Shown: positions 1 to 11,882, counted from the first letter of the stretch. The stretch is DNA of 64,000 bases from Mytilus galloprovincialis (GCF_965363235.1 NC_134842.1:36869958-36933957), one strand, 5' to 3'. Translations and numbers: made by a program. Notes: generated by a model not told the origin, from the sequence alone.

Positions 1-199
1 GCAAGAATAACTAGCAATAAGAAATGAAAGCAAGTAAATTGTATATCATGCTGATAAAAAGTTAGCAACCAAAATAGTGCTTAGCAACGGTTAAATAATG
101 TTGGTTTTTTTTGTAAACCGAAGTAGGTTTTTGGCATTATTATTACATTTTGATGATGTAAATATTAAATCATATGCTGTTACCAAAATTTTAGTTTCT

Positions 200-410
200 T
201 GTGTATAATTCGGAGTTTTGTATGACGTCAATAATTACTTAACTAGTATACATATTTGTTTGGGGGCCAACTGAAAGATGCCTCAGGGTGTGGAAGTTTC
301 TCGCAGCATTGAAGACCGATTGGTGGCCTTCGGTTGTTGTCTGCTCTATGGTCGGGTTGTTGTCTCTTTGACACATTCCCCATTTCATTCTCAATTTTAG
401 TATTAAATAA
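200..410 (-). repeat. Dispersed repeat family R1, fragment
   Basis: This block contains GGCCTTCGGTTGTTG and GGTCGGGTTGTTGTC. It is the reverse complement of longer copies at 8670-8820 and 24545-25200, and a fourth piece lies at 55243-55345. I know this wording as a common mussel repeat. It has no coding frame of note. The short open frames across it are chance. Family class (SINE or miniature DNA element) is not settled from these copies. Confidence 0.75.
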
Positions 411-529
411 AATATAGCTATCAAGAAAATGGTCGGTTTATTAAAAAAAAAGGATAAATACAAATAATATTGTCACATAATAATAAGAAGTATAAACATT
501 AACAAATTAATAGGTAAAATAAACAAGAA

Positions 530-775
530 TGTGTCCCCAGTATAGTATACCGTGAAAATGGGGCAACATCTCTAATTTGGCATTAAAACTAGAAATATCA
601 TATCATAGGGCACATGTGAACTAAATTTCAAGTTGATTGGACTTCAACTTCATCAAAAACTACCTCGACCAAAAACTTAAACATGAATCAGGACAGATGG
701 ACGAACGGACGGACGAACGAACAGACAGACGGACAGACCAGAAAACATAATGCCCATAACTGGGGCATAAAAAAC
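530..775 (+). repeat. Dispersed repeat ending in GGACGGAC-rich stretch
   Basis: The block runs from a GTGAAAATGGGGCAAC region through CAAGTTGATTGGACTTCAAC to a degenerate GGACGGACGAACG microsatellite, then TAATGCCC...GGGGCATAAA. This arrangement is familiar from bivalve genomes as a dispersed non-coding repeat. A related microsatellite fragment occurs at 2290-2400. Confidence 0.6.
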
Positions 776-1325
776 TTTAAGTTATATAAGAAATAGCAGA
801 CTTATAATTCATAAATAATAGTTGAAGTTATGAAAATAGCATTTCACATTTACATGATGATTATCGTTACATTGAAAAACCCAAATGGATTAAAACTACT
901 ATTGAAGATTCAGTATCAGATTTATACAGTATGTATAGTAAATATGCATATCATGTACAATGTCATTGTTTGTCACTTAAAGAATCGTACACTGTGAACT
1001 TTTTAACACAATATTTTAAAGACTGAAATGCTGAAAACAAAGTTCAAAGTGTTCGATGAGGTCAGGGTTTAAGACGTTATAAATTCATTAAGATATGTAG
1101 ACAAAAGAGGTATGAACATCTTCAAGCTTCTCTAAAAAATCACTATTTCTACGATATATATCCTGAAATTAGCACATTGATCGCCGGTGTATAGTATCAT
1201 GTGCAATCATACCACATGTTCCTATCTTATCCAAAATGTTATGCTTTTTTTTTAATTAAACAGTTGTTGGTAAGTAGTATTTCATGAAACCCCAAAACAT
1301 TAGAATTTGATTAGAAACGTAGACA

Positions 1326-1450
1326 TACTTCATTAAAGGGTCTCGGTGGCCGAGTGTTCTAAGAAGTTACAACTGTAATCACTAGCCAGTCAACACTGAT
1401 GTTGTGAGTTCGAACCCAACTCGTGCGGGTGCACTCGTTTTCAACCTTAA
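1326..1450 (+). repeat. tRNA-derived SINE head
   Basis: The stretch begins GGTCTCGGTGGCCGAGTG, which resembles the A box of a leucine or serine tRNA. About 60 bases later it has GAGTTCGAACCC, a B-box-like RNA polymerase III signal. The sequence between does not fold as a normal tRNA and no acceptor stem closes. I therefore read it as the promoter head of a tRNA-derived SINE, not a tRNA gene. The SINE 3' end was not found; the foldback at 1521-1838 follows closely. Confidence 0.6.
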
Positions 1451-1520
1451 TTCTCCTTTCTATGTTGATCTATTTATTATTTTCATTCTGAATGTCTTCA
1501 CTTGCAGGACTGAATGTCCA

Positions 1521-1838
1521 GCCAAAAGGTTTTAACTTTCAAGATTTACAGCCGATTTCATTGAGTGTGAAGCCAAAGGTAAAATCTTTGGTACGCTTGC
1601 TTGTTGGCTGAACCGTGAAGTCATTATTATGTAAGGTTTACTACCCTCCTTTCGAAGTAGCATAGTCCATCAGACAGATAGATTGGTAATCTGCTGGACT
1701 AGTGTATTCTTAAAGGAGCGTGGTTAACCTGACCTGACAATGACTTTATGGTTCATCTAACAAACAAGCTAACTAAAAATATTACCTTTGACTCCGCACT
1801 CAATCGGCTGTAGAAGTCACAAAGATCAACCTTTCCGG
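1521..1838. repeat. Foldback (long imperfect inverted repeat)
   Basis: The left arm contains TTTACAGCCGATTTCATTG, then GCCAAAGGTAAAATCTTTGG and GGCTGAACC. The right arm read in reverse contains TCTACAGCCGATTGAGTGCG, then TCAAAGGTAATATTTTTAG and GATGAACCATAAAGTCATTG. The two arms of about 130 bases meet near CTGCTGGACTAG. This is the shape of a non-autonomous foldback DNA element. No clear target duplication was resolved. Confidence 0.6.
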
Positions 1839-2169
1839 TATTGAATAAATATTTGAAGTTACTAAAACAATCTTATTTATTAAATTAGGGACATTAAACT
1901 GTAGTACTAGTAGTGCAAGTTGTGCCTTCATTAGCAAGTGAGAGGGAAAACTAGTTCAACTACCGTTTTTGGTGAATATTTAACAACTACCCTAATTGTT
2001 TTTTAAGTAGCAAGAAATATTGACTATAAGTCCAAAAATCTGACATTTTTAGAATATTTGAAGAATAATAAAAATCTGATAGCAACATATGCTTCAATTA
2101 TGTGTACAATAAACCTATTAGGTATTTTAAAAAGTTGTATCATAAAAACAGTAGGAGGATAACCGACTC

Positions 2170-2191
2170 TATATATATATATATATATATA
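2170..2191. repeat. (TA)n microsatellite
   Basis: A run of eleven TA units. Nothing else is seen around it except AT-rich sequence. Confidence 0.95.
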
Positions 2192-2289
2192 GCTTGTACC
2201 AAACATACCGGACATTTAAAGAAAATTTTATAAAAAAATCAAAACCATGTAGACATACACACCTCTGTTATAAATTAAAACAATTTTAG

Positions 2290-2400
2290 GTCAAAAACTG
2301 TTGGAGATAGCTAAACGTATATGTCCGGAGAGAAACAGACGAACGAACGAACGGACGGACGTTCGGATGGATGGACGGAAAAATCTAAATTAACGAACGT
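2290..2400 (+). repeat. Fragment with GACGGACG-type microsatellite
   Basis: GGAGATAGC...GGACGGACGTTCGG resembles the tail of the repeat at 530-775. It is short and degenerate. Confidence 0.4.
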
Positions 2401-3054
2401 GCTCGACATTTTGTCCCGTGAGGGGAGGGGGGAATGTGAAATTTGATTTCATTTTGCAGTTGGCCGTCTGTTTCTTTACAAATGGTATTTCTACAGACTT
2501 CAGTGTATAGTTCATGTCCTCATTTTATATCGTATCAATTAAGTAGTGTCCACGTTTTACTTGGACATTCTCCCGTTAACTCTTCGACATGTTATAGTAC
2601 CACGAAATACCTGTCAAGTTCTTGTTCGACAGGCTTAATCAAACATAACTTATTTATAAATTAAAACTCATCACAGGTATCAGAAATCGAATTTTTCTAT
2701 ATAAGTAGCATACTCTTATATTAAACGTATAGAAAATGAGTTATTTTTTTCTGCTTTAACACTTTACGGCTCATTCTCAGCCATTATATAAAACAGTCAT
2801 ACATATACAGTATTAATCACGGCCATTTATATCAGTATAATATACAAATATTCATCAATCTAAAAAAAAACCATAAATATAATGTTAATATACAACATTT
2901 ATAGCCATTACTTTTAGTCGCCTTTTTAATGTCTAATGGAACGACTTGCCTTTTGGCTTAGAATCCACATAAGGATAGAGTAAACATTTTACTATCATTT
3001 AAGCCCTGTCGTAGAAACTTTCTAATATGCAGATTTTTGTAAAATCGCGATAAA

Positions 3055-3317
3055 GTGTTATTTTCCGATTTGTTTCTTATTTTTCGTCATCTGACAATCT
3101 CCCAATTGATACGATATTCCCGTGCTTGCATTTCCTATCATGGGTTACTGTTCACAAGGAAGCTATTAAACCAAGAGTTCCAAATGGTGAAGTTGGAATC
3201 ATCCCTTCGTAAATTTTACGGACGCCATTACGAGTTGGTTGACCGTTATGGAATAACCGTTTCACAAATGATATCGGATATGTTCCTTACGTCGTAACTA
3301 CAATCCCCTTCCCTTTC
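3055..3317 (+). pseudogene. Reverse transcriptase C-terminal fragment (non-LTR or Penelope-like)
   Basis: Translation gives QLIRYSRACISYHGLL, then FTRKLLNQEFQMVKLESSL and RKFYGRHYELVDRYGITVS. This is the tail downstream of the catalytic core in a reverse-transcriptase family that I recall as abundant in molluscs, cnidarians and lancelets. Matching segments occur at 28700-29300 and 27455-27720. Only the last 75 or so residues are present, so the copy is a 5'-truncated remnant. The class (Penelope-like or LINE) is inferred. The adjoining block at 3318-3632 is the same element's 3' tail in opposite orientation. Confidence 0.7.
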
Positions 3318-3632
3318 AAAGGGACAGTCAAACTCATAAATCTAAAACAAACTGACAACGCCATGGCTTAAAATGAAAAGGACAAACAAACAAGAGCACA
3401 CACGACACAACATAGAAAACTAAAGAATAAACAACACGAACCCCACCAAAACACTAGGGGTGATCTCAGGTGCTCCGGAAGGGTAAGCAGATCCTGCTCC
3501 ACATGTGGCACCCGTCGTGTTGCTTATGTGATAACAAATCCGGTAAATAGTCTAATTCGGTAGGTCACATTCATGAAAGGGAAGGGGATTGTAGTTACGA
3601 CGTAAGGAACATATCCGATATCATTTGTGAAA
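3318..3632 (-). repeat. Inverted 3' tail of the same retroelement
   Basis: Read on the minus strand, this block holds the family's 3' region: the end of the reverse transcriptase, GACCTACCGAATTAGAC, CACGACGGGTGCCACATGTG, GGAGCACCTGAGATCACCCC and CCATGGCGTTGTCAG. Bases 3575-3632 are the reverse complement of 3260-3317, a 58-base inverted overlap with the fragment to the left. Related tails lie at 14726-14890, 15072-15320, 29303-29600, 42885-43080 and 54225-54385. Confidence 0.75.
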
Positions 3633-3639
3633 GACAACG

Positions 3640-5420
3640 TTTGAACAAAAATGACAAAATTGTTTACCAATCAGGGAAAAGATTGACGACAACGCCCAAG
3701 TTTTTCCCATGGTTTAGAATTATTTAAGGATGTTTGCTACTCTTGCTTATGACCTTTTGTCAGATATTCTGAATCCTCCAGTTTTATCTATATCTATGTA
3801 GTGCCAATAAAAAATGTGCCTGCTCGCCCTTACTTTTCTTTTCATAATTATTATTACATCTAGTTAAAAGAATCAATTTTGAAAATCTTCTAAAATCCTT
3901 GGTTTTTACACGGACCTGTAACTTTTTTCCTACTTTTTAAGTTCCGTTATTTATAAAATAAAAAAATATCACAGTCTTCTTTAAAGCTTGATTTTTTTTT
4001 TAAACAGAGGAGCGAACGTCCTTTAGGGTATACGATACAGGTACACGAGAAATGAAGTTGGTAACATAAAATGTTAGTTTACGCGACGTCAAACTGTGAC
4101 AAATTGAAAAAAAGGTACACTATTCGACTTATTTTAATCATCAGCTAGAAAACGAGTACATTGAAACTTCTTTTTTTAAATCACATTATCAAAAATATTT
4201 ATACCAATTTTTATAAAGAAAAAAAATAACCAATTTCTTTAATTAGATAAATATACAGCAAAAATGCCGTTTTTTTTTTTCTTCTTCTTAAATTGTGATT
4301 CTATGATAAAAATGAATTATTTTCAAAGAATTGTTACACACAAGTAGAGAAAACATATGTATCGAAGATTTTCCAAATGCTTTTACAAAAATCCGCTTGT
4401 GTTAGTCTTTTGAACAAAACGGTTATGTATGTATTTCCAAACGATAGAAATGTCCAACACCGCACTTTAGAGTAAATGTTAAAAAATTCCGACCCAATTT
4501 ATCTCTACACATCTAGCACATGAAGGTATATTTTTATTACATATATTATTATTTGAATTGATTAGGTGAAAATTAGCTTGTACATGTATGCAACTTTTCG
4601 TAAAATCACCTAGGAATAAAAACTGTTTCGTATGCATTTAACATGCTTAAGCCATATGATACAGCTAAAGGAGAAGTAATCACGCTGCGAATATAAAATA
4701 ACTTCATTGACCCTTGTTTTGCATAGTGAAATTTGTTTCGGAAAATTGTTTGTATAAATTTCTATAAAAAAATAAACCAACCATACTTTGGATTAAATAT
4801 TATTTACTACTACAGGTTTTACTAAAATATTGAAATATATTACAATTGGTTACATTAAAAAAATCACAAATTTGAATCATAATTTCGAAAAGAATTTATG
4901 CCAAATGCTCCATTAAAAAAATCTGCATGTGTTTAAAGTTGAAATAAAAGTATTATGTATATTTGGCCCAATGATACAAATGTGAACAAGAGCGAAAATA
5001 ATTCGACCGTATTTATATCTGTATGTAGCACATTATGTGTACGCATGAAAATGCAATTACACAATGGACAAAAAGGGAAAAAAGATGATAATTTGTTTTG
5101 TACAATATTCTGAATATTATATTTCTGCGTATATGTCGATGTCGTAGTCTTAGATGCATTAAAACTTCAGCCGCCATATTTGTTTACAACTCATGTTAGG
5201 ACATAATAACGATGTTTTAACGTATTACTATCACAAGACCATCATAAGACACATTTCGTTTAGTCTTAACTTCATTACCAACTTTAAGAGATGTCCCAAG
5301 TAAGGACTACTTTGTGAAACCTACTTAGGAGTAAGATATGTCGTAAGACCATTCTTATACACTCTTAATCCTAAGCCACCTTTGTGAAACTGGCCCCAGA
5401 TGCTTTATAGCAGCAACATT
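3640..5420. other. AT-rich stretch with no recognised gene
   Basis: Six-frame reading shows only short chance frames. Near 5210-5400 there is wording such as CTTAGGAGTAAGATATGTCG and AACTGGCCCCAG that may be another dispersed repeat, but I could not pair it inside the window. Confidence 0.6.
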
Positions 5421-5685
5421 TGAGTGTTTGAAGATAGATGTAGCATGAGTGTTTGAAGATAGATGTAGCATGAGTGTTTATAGATAGATGTAGCATGAGT
5501 GTTTGAAGATAGATGTAGCATGAGTGTTTGAAGATAGATGTAGCATGAGTGTTTATAGATAGATGTAGCATGAGTGTTTGAAGATAGATGTAGCATGAGT
5601 GTTTGAAGATAGATGTAGCATGAGTGTTTGAAGATAGATGTAGCATGAGTGTTTGAAGATAGATGTAGCATGAGTGTTTATAGAT
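5421..5685. repeat. 25-bp minisatellite, about 10.6 copies
   Basis: The unit is TGAGTGTTTGAAGATAGATG followed by TAGCA. Variation is mainly GTTTGAAGAT versus GTTTATAGAT. The variants alternate, so higher-order duplication of unit pairs or triplets is likely. Because three units make 75 bases, the minus strand stays open in more than one frame. That is an arithmetic effect and not evidence of a protein. Confidence 0.95.
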
Positions 5686-5689
5686 CATT

Positions 5690-6630
5690 TAGAGTTTGCA
5701 TTATTACTTCTATCAGTAAAATCACAGCCTTATACGTTAGGAACGAGTATCTATTTCTACTTGTTTGAGTTAAGCTCATTGCTTGGCATAGTCCTTAACT
5801 GAAACCATTAGTATTTTCAAGCTATGTTTCCCGTAATGAATGTTTCGTCCTGTGGTATACATATTTTTTGTTGTTGATACTGTTAAGACCACCAGTTATA
5901 ACATTGCCAGGGAGATTATTTGTGTAAAGGGCATTAGCAAAGATGCACATAGGGGGTTATGACTTGAAGTTATCAATAGCGATCTTTTAAGATCATGCAA
6001 CACGTGCATGTAATTCAAAATTGTAGTCGCCATAAGTGTTGTATATGTATAAGTCATGATAGGAACATATATTATGGATTACAAATGTGTCGAGTTTTGT
6101 GATTGGATAACAACACAGAGATGTCAGTACCAATTGGAACCTCAATTACGTCATCATAACGAACGTTACTGTGTGACGTAGTCTTAAGTTATAACACTTT
6201 ACAAATGTCAGAGGCTCACAGAGGGAAAATTATGACATGTATCTGTCAATAATACGTTTTGAATTTAAAATCACGCGATTTACACATCCAACACTAAATC
6301 TATGTCTTAAAGCGTTATAATTACAAATTATTGCATACACGATAGGATAATTTTCACCGCTAATTACATAATCCTTCATGTACACGGGAAAATATCAGGT
6401 TGGGATTTTCGATATTTTTGTTGTCTAAAAATGTCATAATACATAAAAAGTCACAAACATACAAACAGTATGCATGAAATCTAAAAACTTAATTGAAAAC
6501 ATATTCTCAACGAAGAAAAAATATTTGTCAAGATAAAAAACTTGCATATAAACATATACTTAATTTATATACAGCATGGGGAATGTTTAACAAATACCTT
6601 GTACTGGAAAACATATTAGGGCAGGGGTAA
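5690..6630. other. No gene recognised
   Basis: The stretch is AT-rich and all frames are short. No repeat pairing was found within the window. Confidence 0.6.
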
Positions 6631-6634
6631 TCCG

Positions 6635-6722
6635 TAATATATGTGTAATTCAGGTTTCAGACAGGGTATATAATTTGACATTATATACCCTGTCTGAGAC
6701 CTGAATTACATATAATATATTG
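6635..6722. repeat. Near-perfect hairpin
   Basis: Left arm GTGTAATTCAGGTTTCAGAC then AGGGTATATAAT pairs with right arm ATTATATACCCTGTCTGAGA then CCTGAATTAC. Only about 8 bases form the loop. It is probably a miniature foldback element. Confidence 0.85.
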
Positions 6723-7363
6723 ATATTTGAAGTTGGGAGGTATGTCCGATTGAACTGATTAAAATCCGATTGAACTGATTAATGACGAAGGAAATTATCT
6801 TAATTGAAGGTACAACTGGTTTGAAAAGTCTGTAACTTGCAATATCTGCAATGATAGGTGTATTTGTTTGAAATGGGTATTTGAAATATTGGATTTAAAA
6901 TAAAAGCTGTACAGAGAATAAAGTATCTAAATGAATCGACCTATAACGGTAGATAATGAACATGTGCAGATGGGTTTGTAATTTACTTATAGTAAAAGAA
7001 AACAAATAACCAGTATTGTTATAGAGGAAGCCACACAAGTGTTCTCTTTTGACGCTAGCCAAACGGATCATTTTATAACATCTGATTTTACATTGGATAT
7101 CCTAGGGTTCAATTATTAGTTTTCTGCGTTGTATGATGTGAAAAGGTCTTATTTTGTTTGACTTTTTTCTTTTGCTATTGTATGTTTTTTCTTTTAATCG
7201 TGTTTTGATTGCACCTTGGCATCAATTAACCTGTTTGATTAACTACTAATAACTACCAGATTGGTAAAAAGACTTTTGTTATTGATCTTAACATTTTCAT
7301 GAATATGTAACACGCTGTGTACTAAACCACGTTGATCGAATAATGATTGTGCTAGCGCACAAA

Positions 7364-10300
7364 CACTGTGTCTAAACCACACCGGCAAAATTTGCTCGGA
7401 CTCGATGTTATCTAACATCTGGCACAATGACGGAACACCAATAGACAAAAGAAAGGTAGGTTTCTCCTTATTTTTTTATTTTTTTTATGATATCGAAGAA
7501 TATATATACATATACAACTATTTTCTATTGTGAGATGCAATATTTTCTACAACCGTTCTATATTAACGGAGAAATAAGTCAAAATGCATGTCAAAATGAC
7601 GAATTGAGTGAACCTTGCCTCGAAATTGTTTAATTTCTCGTTAAATTGATCACATTGTACGAGAAGAAAGGTACGGGAAGATAAATATTGACACGGAGAT
7701 TGCAAATTTAGTTATTATGAGCATCTCCATAATTGTACCTCTGTGTATGGAACGAAAGAAATAGGTCATGTCAAAATGGAACTGGCCGGTTTCGTCAATG
7801 TATACAACCCGGTTTCGTCATAGATTTCAAAATGCATAACCCGGTTTGGTCAAACAAAAAAAATCATAATTGCATTACATTATAATTGATTATTTAACTT
7901 CAGCGTTCAAAAGGAGTTTTGTGGGTCGTTGGAAAACAAGTTCGTTCACCGGACAACGGCTTATTATTTATATGAGTCTCGGATTCAAATAAATGATAAG
8001 CAAAAACTTGAATTCCTACTCTTATAGAACACAAATATTTTAATTTACTTTGCATTCCGAAATTTTTTAACAGCATATTGAGATTAAAGCTCTCTAAATA
8101 TGCGTTTTCTATATGAGTTATGGGAAAATATGTTGAACATGTTTATACTTGAAATTAAAGTTAACGGTCTTAAAAATCGAAACACACAATTGGTATGTGA
8201 TTTTCTCGCACAAAAGGATGGACATGCACCTTTATAAGTAATCTAATCATTCTATGTATGTAATTTTTTCCACAATCGTTAAAATAAATCTTCTTAAGGA
8301 TAAAAGTTGATAATAAGACAACTGTATATGCATGCATAATCGACATAGAACATGAATGTAGGATTACAACTACCATGCATTAAAATATTTTTTTTATCCC
8401 TTATTGTAACTATACTGCTATGTACAAATTAGTATAATAGTCTCAGATCATCGACAAAATTCAATAATAATTATTTTGTTAACATTACTAAAAAAAACGA
8501 GTCTGTACTGTCGCCGTTGTGTTATGATGATCGTACACTGACGTTGGTCAATATATTTTGACAATATATACGGACAGACGGATTCAGTTTATTTCAAATT
8601 GGACGTAATTCGAACAACTTTTACATACCGCCGAGCGTATGTCTATCAACATGAAAAGTTCATACAAATTCCAAGCGACAACAACCCGACCATAGAGCAG
8701 AAAACAGCCGATGGCCACAATGGGTCTTCAATGAAGCGAGAAACTCCCGCATCCGGTGGCGTCCTTTACCTGGCCCCTTAATAAATATTTATACAAGTTC
8801 AGTGATAGTGGACTTCATAGTAAACTGCGAATACATGTATATTTATTATATTTAAGGGATAATTTTAACTATGATACAAGTTTTGGCACACATCGCGCGC
8901 ATTTACTATACAGGCTCTGTCATCGGACGAGTTAAGGTTTTTTCATCATTTTTTATTATTTGTACTTTTGTTGTACTGTTTGAGTCAGCGACAACACTTT
9001 GACTCAGTCCATTCCCGAATCACACGCTTGTAATTCCATGGTTGTTATAGCTTGCTTTCATGCAGTTTGTGTGTTTTTCTCATTGTTTAAGGCATACGCT
9101 GACCTAAACTTAATTAATTCAACATAATTTTTGTGTCTAAAAGAAAGTTGTCTCATTGTCAATGTTTATGGGATAAGTGGTTACCGTCACTTCCTCTTTA
9201 TAAGACCTAGATATAAATGACGGTCATGTTTTGCAAACCAACTTTTATTCACATTGAAAATACAAAACTGTCAGATATTGTTTTCGAAAGTTATCTTGAA
9301 GTTTCAATTGAATTTGAACTGTACAAAAAATGAATTTGAACTGTAAAAATAATGTGAAAAACATGCCTATGAAAATAAATGTGCCTACCAGAAACTGGGA
9401 GAAAGTTACAAATCTCACTGCTATGTTATGGATGCTTAAGTGTGAAAACTCGCTTTAGTGCGCAAGTAACATAGTATATATAGTACCAGAAAATCTGGCA
9501 GGACTGCATGCATGATTAATTTGTGCAGAACAGTATAGACTATAGTCGGTTTGGGACTGTTCGTCAATGATTGAATGCATAAATGTATTAACAATTGATA
9601 GTAAATATTGTAAAGTAAGTGTATATAATATAGTATAGTAAATTAAAATTATGGCACAATCAAAACACATCCTTTTATTTTTTATCTTTACATACTACTA
9701 TTATAAACAAAGAAAATATAATAATGTTACAAAATAATTAGATACCAGTGTTTGCTATTCAGTATTTATATTCCATTTAAAATTAGTTTGAAGTTAAGTG
9801 AAATAAGGGATACGCCTTTCATTAGGAAAATGTGTATTATCATAATTAACTATGTCCAAAAGTGCCCGTTTAAAATAGATTTTAACACGCCAAGTTTACT
9901 TTACAATAAATATATATTTAAATTCTCGAAAGACAATGTTCAGATCCGTGCCAAAGTTTCTTTTCATAAATTGTTTGTTAAAAAAAAACCCAAAAAAACC
10001 GGGTGATATATATAGACGAAACCGGGTGATTGTGTAGTAACAACATTGACGAAACCGGTTTATTTTAATTTGACATGACCCTTTTCTTTCGTTCCATACA
10101 CAGAAATACAATTATGGAGATGCTCATAATAACTAAATTTGCAATCTCCGTGTCAATATCTATCTTCCCGTACCTTTCTTTCCGTACAATGTGAACAATT
10201 TAACGAGAAATTAAACAATTTCAAGGCAAGGTTCACTCAATTCGTCATTTTGACATGCATTTTGACTTATTTCTCCGTTAATATAGAACGGTTGTAGAAA

Positions 10301-10480
10301 ATATTGCATCTCACAATAGAAAATAGTTGTATATGTATATATATTCTTCGATATTATAAAAAAAATAAAAAAATAAGGAGAAACCTACCTTTCTTTTGTC
10401 TATTGGTGTTCCGTCATTGTGCCAGATGTTAGATACCATCGAGTCCGAGCAAATTTTGCCGGTGTGGTTTAGACACAGTG
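7364..10480. mobile_element. 3.1-kb DNA transposon with long TIRs, Transib-like ends
   Basis: The first bases CACTGTGTCTAAACCACACC recur in reverse at the far end. The arms stay alignable for about 480 bases (7364-7850 and 9990-10480) with few differences at the tips. Both ends are flanked by ACAAA (7359-7363 and 10481-10485), a 5-bp target duplication. CACTGTG ends plus a 5-bp duplication fit the Transib/RAG-like superfamily. The interior of about 2.1 kb has no frame longer than about 85 codons, so the copy is non-autonomous. The arms carry repeated CCGGTTTCGTC motifs near their inner ends. A copy of repeat R1 sits inside at 8670-8820. The superfamily call is inference from ends and duplication length alone. 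Confidence 0.7.
8670..8820 (+). repeat. Dispersed repeat R1, nested in the long-TIR element
   Basis: It contains ACAACAACCCGACCATAGAG, GGGTCTTCAATG and GTTCAGTGATAGTGGACTTC, matching the copy at 24545-25200 in the same orientation. It lies in the interior of the 7364-10480 element. Confidence 0.75.
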
Positions 10481-10979
10481 ACAAAGTAATAATTTAAAAG
10501 ACGAAGAAAGATATATCAACTTAATTATCCGACACCCTTTTCTAAACCTAGTCTAGTAGATGATTTTTTTTTATATGTATTTAATTCGTTTGGGTGCTTT
10601 CCAGGTTTAAGTTCAACATTAACGCTCAGATTTAAACATTCGAAAATCGGGGATGCATACATACGTAGACACGAACTCATCAAGGATTAAAATTTGTACG
10701 CAAGACGCGCATTTCTTTTACAAAAAGACTTATCAGCATGATCAGTGACGATAGAATAAAAACAAATGTAAAAAAAAGTACAAAGTTGAAGAGCATAGAG
10801 GACACAAACATCTCGAAAGTTTTTGCCCAATATATAAAGGTCTTATTTTGTTTGACTTTTTTCTTTTGCTATTGAATGTAATCTATTCCTTGAGTAGAAA
10901 ACCCTTAGTATTTCGATTATTTCGAAGTTAAGTATACAGCTAATTTATAATTATGACCATATCAATGATAGTTCATGTC

Positions 10980-11115
10980 AACACAAAAGTGCTGACTATT
11001 ATGCTGGTGATACCCTCGTGGAGGAAAATCCAGCAGCAGTAGCATCTACCCAGTGGTTATAGGTGGCACGCTAGTATTTACATTCCGTAATTCAGGTTGC
11101 TCTTTTGTGTACCCT
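10980..11115 (-). pseudogene. Diverged neighbour of the 11606-11882 reading frame
   Basis: On the minus strand this shares TTGACTTAAG, a TACTGCTGCTGGA segment, then CACGAGGGTATCACCAGC and AGCACTTTTG with the 11606-11882 sequence. Order and spacing are the same. No long frame is open here. I read it as an old tandem duplicate of the same unrecognised sequence. Confidence 0.4.
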
Positions 11116-11605
11116 ACTTAAGTCAATGAACAGTGTGATTGGACAAAACATACAGTATCTTCTGATTATACTTTTCAAAACTGAGGGATGAATCAGGTGT
11201 AGAAAAATAAGATTTTTTTTTACATGCAGGTGAAAATGAATTTTTTAGATTTTTTTTAAATTTTGTATTCACTGTTTGATTAAATACCTAAAAGCACTAG
11301 TGGCCTTTGGTTTATAAAGATAGCAAAAAACGTAAACGGTCATGACACATATTCAAATCCATTTCTAAATATCATAATGAAAATACTAAATAAAAGTAGA
11401 TTTTTGAGCAGTGTTAGAAAGTGGTGAAAATTCTAAAATGGCTATCATTATCCCTATGGACCAGGAAATACTACCGTACCCCCTATAGGAGGTATATACT
11501 CAAAATCGACACATAGAGTAACCATATTCATATAGTTCAACTTTGGTTAATAATTTCTTTTTAATTTGAATATCAAAGGGGAATGAAAACAAGTGTATGT
11601 TATGA

Positions 11606-11882
11606 ATCATATCAGCTCCAAAGCACTGTTACTACGCTGGTGATACTCTCGTTCACAAAACTTCCACCAGCAGTGGTATATACCTTGTGCTAGTAAATGA
11701 CAATAAATTTGATACAGGCGATTGGGGAGCAAGGTGAACTGTGGTTTATTTGTATCAATAGTACCGCTTAAGTCGACGCTAGGGGCCGTCTTGACCTTGT
11801 CGTAGGGTATGAATGATTCGTTCATTGTTGAAGACGCTACATCAACTGTCAAGATGAAGAACAGGAATAAAAGCCCTGTTCA
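11606..11882 (-). CDS. Unrecognised secreted-type reading frame, possibly partial or decayed
   Basis: The minus strand encodes a strongly hydrophobic leader, LLFLFFILTVDVASS, followed by a polar segment TMNESFIPYDKVKTAPSVD and a part with three cysteines. It ends at TGA. The leader looks like a signal peptide. However, no ATG lies in its own frame: the nearest ATG upstream is in another frame. It may therefore start in an unseen exon, be decayed, or carry an assembly error. A donor-like CAAG/GTATAT lies inside. A diverged duplicate is at 10980-11115. It sits about 120 bases downstream of the receptor gene's stop and on the same strand. I do not recognise a family. Confidence 0.4.

Noticed and set aside
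1326-1420. Possible functional tRNA gene
   Set aside because: A- and B-box-like words are present, but no acceptor stem or normal cloverleaf closes. It fits a SINE head better.
5371-5688. Overlapping minus-strand frames of about 100 codons
   Set aside because: They are an effect of the 25-bp minisatellite; three units restore the frame.
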